From the NCBI GenBank assembly GCA_017512985.1, contig JAFWEJ010000016.1, positions 1-47,324 of the forward strand: a stretch of DNA of 47,324 bases, read 5' to 3'. The stretch is from Clostridia bacterium (GTDB lineage: Bacteria > Bacillota > Clostridia > Christensenellales > Aristaeellaceae). The notes under the pieces are model-generated. The model searched no databases. It was not told where the DNA came from and saw only the letters and a program-made list of their open reading frames with translations. The number at the start of each line of letters is the position of its first letter. The stretch's first letter is position 1. The position numbers and the translations under genes were made by a program. Below are positions 1-6,495 of the stretch, in pieces.

Positions 1-250
1 AGGAAGCATCCGTGCTTCAGCACGGCGAATGCTTCCCCTGCTACAGTCGTCCAAAGTCGGAAGACTTTGGGTAACGACGATCGCAGGAAACAGAAAAACT
101 ATGGTCTAAAAATTCCTGGATCAAAGCTGTGCAGTTGTCAGGGTTGCGTAAGCAATCCAGCGACCCGTGAGGAGGAAGAAAAGGACGGCCGAGCGGGTTC
201 ACCGTTCCGATAAAGGAACGAAGGAATCACGAAAGTGATTTCTCACATAG
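1..250 (+). ncRNA. Structured RNA-like region upstream of 5S
   Basis: No coding frame is convincing here, but the plus strand folds into many short helices. Bases 2-9 pair with 29-36 around an inner CGTGC/GCACG hairpin. Bases 37-41 (CCTGC) pair with 83-87 (GCAGG), enclosing CAAAGTC-GGAA-GACTTTG (52-58/63-69). Further hairpins are TTGC-GTAA-GCAA (near 144-155) and AATCAC-GAAA-GTGATT (225-240). Three loops are GNRA tetraloops, typical of real structured RNA. It may be the 23S-5S spacer, although no 23S 3' end is visible, or an independent ncRNA cut by the window edge. I do not recognise RNase P, tmRNA, SRP or 6S signatures. Confidence 0.4.
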
Positions 251-259
251 CTCACCATT

Positions 260-375
260 TCCGGTGGTGATAACGAAGGGGTCACACCTGTTCCCATACC
301 GAACACAGAAGTTAAGCCCTTCAGTGCCGATGGTACTTGGCTGGTAACGGCCCGGGAGAGTAGGTCGCCGCCGGA
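260..375 (+). rRNA. rrf: 5S ribosomal RNA
   Basis: The sequence carries the conserved 5S core (CCATACCGAACACAGAAGTT at 294-313, then CCGATGGTACTTGG further on). The ends TCCGGTGGT and CGCCGCCGGA pair to form helix I, giving about 116 nt, the normal size. It is followed directly by a strong hairpin terminator. No 23S or 16S gene is visible to its left within the window, so it is either the last gene of a truncated rRNA operon or a lone 5S gene. Confidence 0.93.
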
Positions 376-420
376 TTCCAATAGACCACCTGCTAAGGCA
401 GGTGGTTTTTCTATTGGAAT
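375..420 (+). terminator. Terminator after 5S with extended outer stem
   Basis: ACCACCTGC (385-393) pairs perfectly with GCAGGTGGT (398-406) around a TAAG loop, followed by TTTT. Outside this, ATTCCAATAG (375-384) is an exact reverse complement of CTATTGGAAT (411-420), so the hairpin plus its U-tract is embedded in a longer dyad. The same GGATTCCAA lead-in precedes two more hairpins downstream. Confidence 0.85.
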
Positions 421-435
421 CTCGGCGGCGCGCTC

Positions 436-600
436 CCGCAACCTCAATCTTCGCAGTGCTCCCCTGGGGCGGTTCGCCCTGCTCGTTTCGGTTGACTCGC
501 TCAGGTCGCTTCCTGCTTCGCAGGACAGCCCACCGGGCTGACGCTTCCTTCGCTCCCCGGATTCCAAATATAACTGCTGCAGAGATGCAGCAGTTATTTT
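436..600 (+). repeat. Repeat module A with terminal hairpin
   Basis: The module starts with CCGCAACCTCAATC (436-449) and TCGCAG, passes through a short variable GC-rich segment, then TGCTCGTTTCGGTTGA (480-495). It continues with a 66-nt conserved block (502-567) ending GGATTCCAA, and finishes with the hairpin ATAACTGCTGC/GCAGCAGTTAT (570-580/587-597) plus TTT. Module B shares the same order of blocks. The open frames across it only translate the repeat and are not credible genes. Confidence 0.75.
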
Positions 601-616
601 GTCATTAGCCGGCGGA

Positions 617-840
617 CCGCAACCTCAATCGTCGCAGAGAACCTGGCGGGGACGCTCCAGTTCTCTGCTCGTTTCGGTTGATTGCCCAGGACTGCCGCCC
701 GTTTTCCGATGACAAAGAGCCACTGGCTCTTTGTCCAGGCGCTTCAACCCCCAGGTCGCTTCCTGCTTCGCAGGGCAGCCCACCGGGCTGCCGCTTCCTT
801 CGCTCCCCGGATTCCAATAGGCAGTTGCTTACGCAACTGC
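617..840 (+). repeat. Repeat module B with terminal hairpin
   Basis: This is a second copy of the module at 436-600: CCGCAACCTCAATC (617-630), TGCTCGTTTCGGTTGA (666-681), and a 66-nt block (752-817) differing from module A at only two positions. Between blocks it holds its own hairpins, AGAGAAC/GTTCTCT (within 635-666) and a perfect ACAAAGAGCC/GGCTCTTTGT (712-721/725-734). It ends with GCAGTTGC-TTAC-GCAACTGC (821-840). The conserved blocks are fixed while the hairpin stems differ, which suggests selection for structure. Confidence 0.75.
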
Positions 841-874
841 TGAATATGTCTATATTCCTTCTGGGAGAAATATA

Positions 875-1507
875 TCAAACCAGACAGGAAATACCAATCA
901 GAAGCTGGGCGGAGTAATAGAGGATCATAACTGCCCAGTCGACGGTACGGTCGGCAGTGAAGAGCAGGCGGCCCAGGACAAAAGCGTCGCTGATAAAGAA
1001 CAACGCCCCGCCCAGGGCAATCAGCTGGCCCTGAAGCGTATGGCCCGTCAGGCCGCCGATGGCGCAGGCGGTAGTAAGTGCAAGGACCACAGCATAGAGC
1101 GCGAAGTGAACCATACGTTCCCCGATTGTTTTTCTCCAGCGCCAGAACAGGTATGCGATAATTCCCAAAAAGCAGACGGCCGCGATCACATGAACCGCGG
1201 AAACCGGGAACAGTTTTGTAAAGAACGCAATATAGCAAATATGACCGGCCAGGAAGAATCCTTCTCCCCAGTAGAGGTTAAACTCCAGCAGCCAGTCCGC
1301 GGCTGCATGAAGCATGAGCGCCGCAAAGCAGACCCAGCACCGCGGATCCAGGCGAAGCGCGGCAATGAGCGCAAAGCTTGCCGCGCCCAGCGTTCCCAGC
1401 GTTTTGAAGGCAGACGCGAGTTTATAGCGCAATGCTTTTTTATAATGCATAAAGAAGGGAAGGCAGATAAGCATAGTCAGCGCGCAGACCGCGTACATCC
1501 ACAGCAA
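875..1507 (-). CDS. YhhN/TMEM86-family membrane protein
   Basis: This 210-residue protein is almost entirely hydrophobic, with about eight predicted membrane segments. It matches the YhhN/TMEM86 pattern: a charged HAAADWLLEF segment after the third helix, a GHICYI motif, and a late GGALFFISDAF motif with conserved Asp. In animals and some bacteria this family acts as lysoplasmalogenase, cleaving the vinyl-ether bond of lysoplasmalogens; the substrate here is unproven. The start is probably TTG at 1507, because GGAGGG lies 7 nt upstream, whereas the next ATG (1498) is 16 nt away. It is last in a minus-strand gene run and lies 26 nt after the CHAP gene. Confidence 0.75.
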   Translation of the reverse strand: MLWMYAVCALTMLICLPFFMHYKKALRYKLASAFKTLGTLGAASFALIAALRLDPRCWVCFAALMLHAAADWLLEFNLYWGEGFFLAGHICYIAFFTKLFPVSAVHVIAAVCFLGIIAYLFWRWRKTIGERMVHFALYAVVLALTTACAIGGLTGHTLQGQLIALGGALFFISDAFVLGRLLFTADRTVDWAVMILYYSAQLLIGISCLV

Positions 1508-1533
1508 TAACGATCCCTCCGTTTCATACTGTT

Positions 1534-2328
1534 TTAATCGGCGGATATTTCTTCCGGAACGGCAGCAGAGGCCTCCTCCGGGATCCAGGGCATCAGGAAT
1601 ATGGTAATGTACATTTTTTTGTTGCGGTAAGCATAACCATAAGAGAAAATATCGGTTTCCTCCCGGACGCGCTCCTCCACGGGGACGAGTGACATGTCCT
1701 TTTCCTTTGTATCTTTATCGGAAGCCAGATTCATATCATAATCACGGATAAACATCCGGATGGTATGTCCTTTGACATTTCCCTCAATGGTGGTGATCCG
1801 GTATCTGCCGTCTCCGAGATTTTCCACGTCATAAACCAAACCGACATGATAATACGGCGTTGATCCGCCTTTTCCCTTGTTTCCGTATACGGCAATATAG
1901 CCCTTCTGGGGAACGCGGGTAATCCGGTTCAGTTTGCCGTATCCGTCATAGAGCTTGCCGACTCCGGCTTCCTTAACATGGAAAAGGCCTTCCACTTCGC
2001 CTTTTTTGATGCGGTTGTTTTCCTCCATGGGGATGCCGGCTTCCAGCATACACCAGGTTACAAATCCGCCGCACCATTCAAACGTGTAGTTGTTCCGCCA
2101 TTTTGTGAACTTGTTTTTATCTTTCAGATTTTTTCCGTTTGTTTCGATCCACTGTTCATAAGCGGCGTCCAGAACCTGCTGGATTTCCGCAGGGATATCC
2201 TGCACGACTTCCGTTGTGATTTCCCGGGGTGTATATACCGGGTCCTTTTTGCCCGCGGCATAAGCGGAAGAGGAACATAAAAGAGCCAGCGCAAGCGCTG
2301 CCGTAAAAACGCGTTTCAAACGGATCAT
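1534..2328 (-). CDS. Secreted CHAP-domain protein
   Basis: The 264-residue protein begins with a clear signal peptide (residues 1-25, ending AYA). The rest resembles a CHAP (NlpC/P60-like) amidase or endopeptidase domain: Cys86 in WCGGFVTWC, His161 in YYHVGLVYDV, and a third polar residue in TTIEGN (182-184). Such enzymes cut peptidoglycan peptides or similar amides outside the cell. An AAAGGATGG ribosome site lies 8 nt before the ATG. It follows SEDS-like and FHA genes on the same strand, which fits an envelope-related role. The target bond is not known. Confidence 0.8.
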   Translation of the reverse strand: MIRLKRVFTAALALALLCSSSAYAAGKKDPVYTPREITTEVVQDIPAEIQQVLDAAYEQWIETNGKNLKDKNKFTKWRNNYTFEWCGGFVTWCMLEAGIPMEENNRIKKGEVEGLFHVKEAGVGKLYDGYGKLNRITRVPQKGYIAVYGNKGKGGSTPYYHVGLVYDVENLGDGRYRITTIEGNVKGHTIRMFIRDYDMNLASDKDTKEKDMSLVPVEERVREETDIFSYGYAYRNKKMYITIFLMPWIPEEASAAVPEEISAD

Positions 2329-2355
2329 TCAGACGACCATCCTTTCAGGAACAGA

Positions 2356-2637
2356 TCAAAGTCCTGTAGTATTATACTCCTGATTCGTGAAAATGTCAGT
2401 TACGGGGGAAACGGTCGCGCCGGCAGGCGTTTCAGAGGGCCCGGGCGAGAGGCTTTGCGCGGGGGAAGACGACGGGGAAACAGAAGGGGCAGGGGACGCA
2501 GTGCTGTTGAACGGTGAAACAGACAGAGAGATACCGGCTTTTTTCAACGCAGTGCCGGTACATACGGCAAGCGTCAAAAGAAATCCGCAGACCAGCAGCA
2601 GCGTGATCAGCCGGAAACGGGAACGCATCTGTTTCAT
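2356..2637 (-). CDS. Small membrane-anchored Ser/Pro-rich protein
   Basis: This 93-residue protein has one N-terminal membrane segment (residues about 9-30) followed by an extracellular Ser/Pro/Thr-rich tail, and no recognisable domain. The ATG at 2637 is preferred over the upstream one at 2670 because it carries AAAGGAC just upstream and avoids overlap with the preceding gene. It occupies the place where Clostridia often have a class B penicillin-binding protein after FHA and SEDS genes, but it has none of the transpeptidase motifs. Function unknown. Confidence 0.6.
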   Translation of the reverse strand: MKQMRSRFRLITLLLVCGFLLTLAVCTGTALKKAGISLSVSPFNSTASPAPSVSPSSSPAQSLSPGPSETPAGATVSPVTDIFTNQEYNTTGL

Positions 2638-2650
2638 GGGGAAAGTCCTT

Positions 2651-3781
2651 TCATTTTGCCAGCATGGCAAGGTGGGCGTCTTCAGCCAGGTCAGCGTCGT
2701 TTTGCCCGGAGATTCCGCACAGCATTCCTGCCAGGAACAGCTGGGCGCACAGGTCAGGCAGCGAATCGGTCAGGAAGGGCAGCCTGAGTCCGGACAAAGG
2801 CAGGAAACCGAATACAGACAGTATCGCCGCAAGCGCCCGGAGCGCGAGCATCAGCGAAGCACCCATTGCCAGCACAGCGTGAAAACGGGTGCGGGCAGCG
2901 GATGCAACCGATGTTCCGCGCAGCGTTAACGGAAGGAACAGCAGGGCGGTCAGCCCGGCAAAGATCAGGCCGTAATGACCGGCCAGGGAAAGGAAGAGAG
3001 AACCGGAATCCAGCGATGAAAAGCTTTCCGGCAGCGCGTCCGCTCCGATTGCCCCGGCAGATACCAGCGCCTCCACGGAGGAAGAACTCCCGGAAAGATC
3101 GAACAGCCGGAGCCGGAACGTGATGAAGAAAAGCAAAGAAACGACAGCCAGGGCCGGAAGGAGCAGCATGAGCCTTCCGTCGGCTGCAAAGGCCAACAGC
3201 AGGATGATTACTGCCCAGAGCACCGCATCCGCAAAACTGCCCGTGATCAGCAGCAGCGACAGCGCGACAAGGCCCAGCAGGAGCGCGAAAACCGTACTCT
3301 GGCGGGCAGAGAGGGAAGCAAAGGCGATCAGCAGGAAAACCATCGCGGCTTCTGTCAGCGGAAAGGGCAGGACAGGGGAAAACAGTTTCCCGGCAAGCAT
3401 GAGCAAGCCGAGGAAAGCTGCGCAGGATGAGGTCAGCAGAGAGGGCGTCAGGGTGCGCATCATAATCCCGCCGATCAACAGCGCGATGAGCGCGGCGCCG
3501 CAGCGGAGAGACTGCGCCAGCGCGGTATCCGGGTCCGCCTGCGCCAGCGCGGCGATCCCGGCGGCACAGAGCCAGAGCACCAGCGCCATGATCATACGGT
3601 CCAGGGAAAACATGCGCGCGATCACAGTTTCACACAGAAAGATCAGGCAGGGAATCAGCACCGCAAGCAGATAGAGGGAAGGATTCCCGGCCCGGAGGGC
3701 AGGCACCAGAAAGATGAGAGCAGCCAGCAGGACGGAGGCTGCGGCGAAACGGAAACGACCTGAGGACTTCTGCCTGTTCAT
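2651..3781 (-). CDS. Degenerate SEDS (FtsW/RodA-like) membrane protein
   Basis: The 376-residue polytopic protein follows the FtsW/RodA pattern near its C-terminus: RLRLFDLSGSS, then SLFLSLAGHYGLIF (like DFIFAVxxEELGLIG) and FGFLPLSGLRLPFLTDS (like GLLPVTGIPLPFISYGG). SEDS proteins polymerise lipid II into glycan strands. Here the aligned position of the catalytic Asp in the large loop appears to be Gly, with an Asp two residues earlier, and the usual GGSS motif reads SLPD, so activity is doubtful. Its ATG overlaps the stop of the FHA gene (ATGA), showing translational coupling. Confidence is good for the fold family and low for function. Confidence 0.6.
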   Translation of the reverse strand: MNRQKSSGRFRFAAASVLLAALIFLVPALRAGNPSLYLLAVLIPCLIFLCETVIARMFSLDRMIMALVLWLCAAGIAALAQADPDTALAQSLRCGAALIALLIGGIMMRTLTPSLLTSSCAAFLGLLMLAGKLFSPVLPFPLTEAAMVFLLIAFASLSARQSTVFALLLGLVALSLLLITGSFADAVLWAVIILLLAFAADGRLMLLLPALAVVSLLFFITFRLRLFDLSGSSSSVEALVSAGAIGADALPESFSSLDSGSLFLSLAGHYGLIFAGLTALLFLPLTLRGTSVASAARTRFHAVLAMGASLMLALRALAAILSVFGFLPLSGLRLPFLTDSLPDLCAQLFLAGMLCGISGQNDADLAEDAHLAMLAK

Positions 3782-4548
3782 TCGCTCCAGTCCTCCTTCC
3801 AGCGGTCAGCGCGGCTGCGGCGCTGACCGGCCTGCGGCGGTTCCGGCTGCTGCGGCTGATCAGGAAGCGGCTGCGGCGGATACTGCTCCGCAACAGGAGG
3901 AGCCTGATCCGGGACTAAGCCCTGGACAGGAAGTGAGGTCCACGGCTGCGACGCGGCATACGGATCCGGTACGGGAGGCTGTACCGTTGGCTGTGCCGGC
4001 GGCATCCATGAACCGGAACCGGGATCAGGAACCGGAGCCTGCGGAGAAAAAGGCCGATTGGTATGGGAAAGAGCGGAGAAAAGCTGCAGGCGCAGTATGG
4101 CATCGCCGACCTGCAGAAGGGATCCGTGCAGCAGAGGGGTATCGGCATAGGCGCCCCGGCGGGAAACGGGAACACCGTCCACCAGCACTTCGCAGCCGAT
4201 GCGGGGACGGATCAGCAGGCCTGTTCCGTCCTGCCAGGAGAAATCCAGATGCTGGGACCGGACACCGCTGCAGGGGACAACCAGGTCACAGGAGCGAAGG
4301 GAACCAAGGACGCCTTCCCGCGGTACCGGGAACCAGGTATCCACCGGAAGTTCGCTGCTGCCGGAAAGGACGACCAGTTCCCCGACGGTGCCCGCACCGG
4401 GGAGATTTTTGAAACGGTCCCTGCGTTCCTTCCGGTCGGAATGATGCCAGGAGAAGGCAAAGAGCAGGAGCATCAGGGCAAAAAAAGCAAAAAGCCAGCG
4501 TGAGGCTGTGGAAAGGACCGCGTAGATTTCCGGACTCACGCTGAACAT
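3778..4548 (-). CDS. FHA-domain membrane protein
   Basis: The 256-residue protein has one N-terminal membrane segment (about residues 12-30), then a forkhead-associated domain (about 75-160) with the typical order: a Gly/Ser/Arg strand (GVLGSLRSCDLVV), a VRSQHLDF segment with Ser and His, and a final HGSLLQVGD turn. The tail from about 170 is a Pro/Gln-rich disordered region ending in a basic-acidic patch. FHA domains bind phosphothreonine, commonly produced by PASTA-type Ser/Thr kinases that control wall growth. It is coupled to the SEDS-like gene by a 4-nt overlap. An AAAGGATCC ribosome site precedes the ATG. Confidence 0.75.
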   Translation of the reverse strand: MFSVSPEIYAVLSTASRWLFAFFALMLLLFAFSWHHSDRKERRDRFKNLPGAGTVGELVVLSGSSELPVDTWFPVPREGVLGSLRSCDLVVPCSGVRSQHLDFSWQDGTGLLIRPRIGCEVLVDGVPVSRRGAYADTPLLHGSLLQVGDAILRLQLFSALSHTNRPFSPQAPVPDPGSGSWMPPAQPTVQPPVPDPYAASQPWTSLPVQGLVPDQAPPVAEQYPPQPLPDQPQQPEPPQAGQRRSRADRWKEDWSE

Positions 4549-4563
4549 AAACAGGGATCCTTT

Positions 4564-4590
4564 CTGTTTAATTCATAATTCAGAATGATA
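4564..4590. repeat. AATTCATAATTC-type intergenic repeat
   Basis: This short AT-rich element lies between the FHA and zinc-binding-protein genes. It shares ATAATTCAGAAT (4575-4586) exactly with the fusA-tuf spacer (47184-47195), and AATTCATAATTC with the dnaA-pheS spacer. Confidence 0.5.
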
Positions 4591-4608
4591 ACGAAGGGAA
4601 GCATCGGA

Positions 4609-5496
4609 TTATTCCATTGCGGACTGAAGGCTCTTCATGTTTTGAATCATAACGGTTTCGTAGTAATCCAGGGGCGGATCGTCCGGGCCTGAAGTGAGGG
4701 GATCAAGTTCGCAGACAGGGACGCCGGTTTCATTCACCAGCGTATTGACAGACGGATCTTCCTCAGCGGATTTCAGGATCAGCGGCATGGTTTCCTCCGA
4801 CCTGATCAGCTGTACCACGCGGACCAGCTGCGCCGTGGGAAGCGTATCTTCCGGTTCCTTGTTGACGACCGCCGCGGCGGTCAAGCCGCAGGCTTCGGCA
4901 AAATAGGGAAGCGCTTCATGGAAGACAATCACTTTCCGTTTCGCGCCGGACAGCCCCTCCCGGAGCGTTTCATCCAGGGAAAGGAGGCGCGCGGTGAACG
5001 CGTCCAGGTTATCTGTAATCTGCCGGGCCTTATCGGGGAAAAGACGTACCAGGCCGTCCGCAAGATTGACGGCCATGCCGCCTGCCCGCTGCGGGTCAAG
5101 CCAGAGATGGGCGTTTATTTCTTCCCCTTCTTCCGGCTCCCCAATCTCAACGAGGTCCGATTCTGCCAGGAACGGCAGTCCCGCCGTTGCGTCGATGACA
5201 GGAAGATCCGGATACGCCGAGGTGATAACCGGAAGGAATGTTTCCATACCGGAACCGTTGATCAGCAGGGCATCCGCGGCGGAGAGAACCGCCATATCGG
5301 AATTCTGCAGCGTATAATCATGCAGGCAGCCGGTGGTGTTCGCCGCCATATTGACAACTTCCAGGCCTTCGATCCCTTCGGTCAGGTTCCGGGCCAGGAT
5401 CCAGACCGGATAAAAGCTGGTAACTACCGTCTCCGCTCCCGCCAGAGCGGGGAGGAACAGCAGAAGTACAAGCAGGGCAGCAAGCGCTTTCTTCAT
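4609..5496 (-). CDS. Zinc/manganese ABC transporter binding protein (ZnuA/TroA family)
   Basis: The 295-residue protein has a signal peptide (cleavage near residue 21) and the cluster A-I metal-binding protein fold. Metal ligands are visible as His59 in CLHDYTL, His130 in NAHLWLDP, His193 in FHEALPYF and Asp265 in ELDPLTSG. It would capture Zn2+ or Mn2+ outside the membrane for an ABC importer. There is no lipobox Cys and no His-rich loop; an acidic EEGEE loop lies just before the second ligand. No permease or ATPase gene is nearby, so its partners must be elsewhere. Confidence 0.88.
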   Translation of the reverse strand: MKKALAALLVLLLFLPALAGAETVVTSFYPVWILARNLTEGIEGLEVVNMAANTTGCLHDYTLQNSDMAVLSAADALLINGSGMETFLPVITSAYPDLPVIDATAGLPFLAESDLVEIGEPEEGEEINAHLWLDPQRAGGMAVNLADGLVRLFPDKARQITDNLDAFTARLLSLDETLREGLSGAKRKVIVFHEALPYFAEACGLTAAAVVNKEPEDTLPTAQLVRVVQLIRSEETMPLILKSAEEDPSVNTLVNETGVPVCELDPLTSGPDDPPLDYYETVMIQNMKSLQSAME

Positions 5497-5568
5497 AGAG
5501 GTACAGGTCTTCCTTTCAGCAGGCAGGATCTTCGTAAGGGAGGATCCGTGAGGGATGAATCGTTATTG

Positions 5569-6060
5569 TTACTGACGGTCTTCCGGATCCATCCAGCTCT
5601 CCCAGTATTCCCGGGAACGGCTGTCCCGGATGACGCGGGCGAGAATCTTCCGTTCCGCCGCCGGCATAAATTCCCGGAAGCGTGTATAGAGAACGCGCAT
5701 GGCGGCAAAGGAACCGGCGGACATAAAGTATTCATGAAGGGAGTCATATGTGACAGAATAGATTTTGAGCTGATCAAAAAGAACGCCCATGGCGTCATCC
5801 GCGGCGTCTTTCAGTTCCGCGGAACGGATTCTGCGGACCGTGCCGTTATCCATCTGCGCACCCATGGACGGCCCCAGCTGTTCATAAACCGTATTGAAAA
5901 GGACATCCTCCAGGCGGGCAGCCAGATCGCTGAAGGTGTCCCGGTAAGGAGCATAATCGCGCAGGACCGCAGCTGTGCGGTCCCAGATGCCGGGAATATC
6001 CACCAACGCGGAACCGAAGCGCGGACGCAAGGCTTCCCGCACATGCCAGGATTCAATCAT
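5569..6060 (-). CDS. Hypothetical helical protein
   Basis: This 163-residue soluble protein is predicted to be mostly alpha-helical and rich in Arg and acidic residues, with no signal peptide or membrane segment. I recognise no family. ATG at 6060 is chosen because GGGGGGAT sits 6-8 nt upstream; the longer frame starting at 6111 would begin in the promoter region. It is the first gene of the minus-strand run that faces away from dnaA, and a TTAACA-17-TATGAT promoter lies about 50 bp upstream. Confidence 0.6.
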   Translation of the reverse strand: MIESWHVREALRPRFGSALVDIPGIWDRTAAVLRDYAPYRDTFSDLAARLEDVLFNTVYEQLGPSMGAQMDNGTVRRIRSAELKDAADDAMGVLFDQLKIYSVTYDSLHEYFMSAGSFAAMRVLYTRFREFMPAAERKILARVIRDSRSREYWESWMDPEDRQ

Positions 6061-6106
6061 GACGATCCCCCCGCAGAAGAATTGTTTCCATATAATAAAC
6101 ACCTGT

Positions 6107-6135
6107 ATCATATCATAAAATGAAGTAATTGTTAA
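6107..6135 (-). promoter_or_regulatory. Sigma-A promoter for the minus-strand gene run
   Basis: On the minus strand TTAACA (6135-6130) and TATGAT (6112-6107) are separated by exactly 17 bp, with a second TATGAT just upstream. It directs transcription toward the hypothetical gene at 6060 and possibly the whole set down to 875. Confidence 0.6.
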
Positions 6136-6243
6136 CTTTTCAAAGGGAAAATGTCAAGGGACACGCAGAACAGCAAAAAAACGAAAAGAAGAAAACGGAA
6201 AAACCATAAATCTTGTGGCAGAAGCGGAGAACTCCACAAAACC

Positions 6244-6255
6244 TTGTTCGAACAA
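6244..6255. promoter_or_regulatory. 12-bp perfect palindrome in dnaA upstream region
   Basis: TTGTTCGAACAA is a perfect dyad lying between the divergent promoters. It does not match the Gram-positive LexA box (GAAC-N4-GTTC). It could bind a dimeric regulator; none is identified. Confidence 0.35.
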
Positions 6256-6260
6256 ATGAA

Positions 6261-6393
6261 GGAATTCTTAAAATTTCATCAATTTATCCGGAATTATCCA
6301 CAGGGCGCAAACCCTTGAAATCCCATAATGTTTTTGATAATATAGTCGAGCCGGTTGGCAAAAGGACAGTTATCCACAGTCCGGTTATCCACA
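6261..6393 (+). other. DnaA-box cluster, candidate oriC and dnaA control region
   Basis: Three perfect TTATCCACA DnaA boxes lie in the same orientation at 6294-6302, 6370-6378 and 6385-6393. An AT-rich stretch precedes the first box, a possible unwinding region. The placement just before dnaA is the classic arrangement in Bacillota, where the same sites serve origin function and dnaA autoregulation. Whether this is the active origin cannot be shown without chromosome-wide skew. Confidence 0.7.
6315..6343 (+). promoter_or_regulatory. dnaA promoter
   Basis: TTGAAA (6315-6320) and TAATAT (6338-6343) are spaced by 17 bp, between the first and second DnaA boxes. A DnaA-bound complex would overlap transcription initiation, consistent with autoregulation. 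Confidence 0.5.
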
Positions 6394-6495
6394 GCCCACG
6401 CGTCTGTCGTGCGCTTTTTTTGCCGCCTGCCGGCGAAAACAGGACATCAGCCGCAGAAGCGGTTTATCATCTTACACCGAATGGAGAATGACCGA

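Noticed and set aside
136-166. Possible SRP RNA domain IV (TCAGG ... loop ... CCAGC)
   Set aside because: The opposite side lacks the conserved AGCAG order and the tetraloop context differs from SRP RNA.
199-567. Minus-strand open frame through the 5S gene and repeat module A
   Set aside because: It runs antisense to the 5S gene and shares its peptide with the frame at 605-817 only because the DNA repeats; no ribosome site.
678-917. Plus-strand open frame in module B
   Set aside because: It crosses perfect hairpins, has no ribosome site and overlaps the end of the YhhN gene.
4918-6123. Long plus-strand frame opposite the zinc-binding protein and hypothetical genes
   Set aside because: It is antisense to a gene with clear family motifs and has no recognisable domain or ribosome site.
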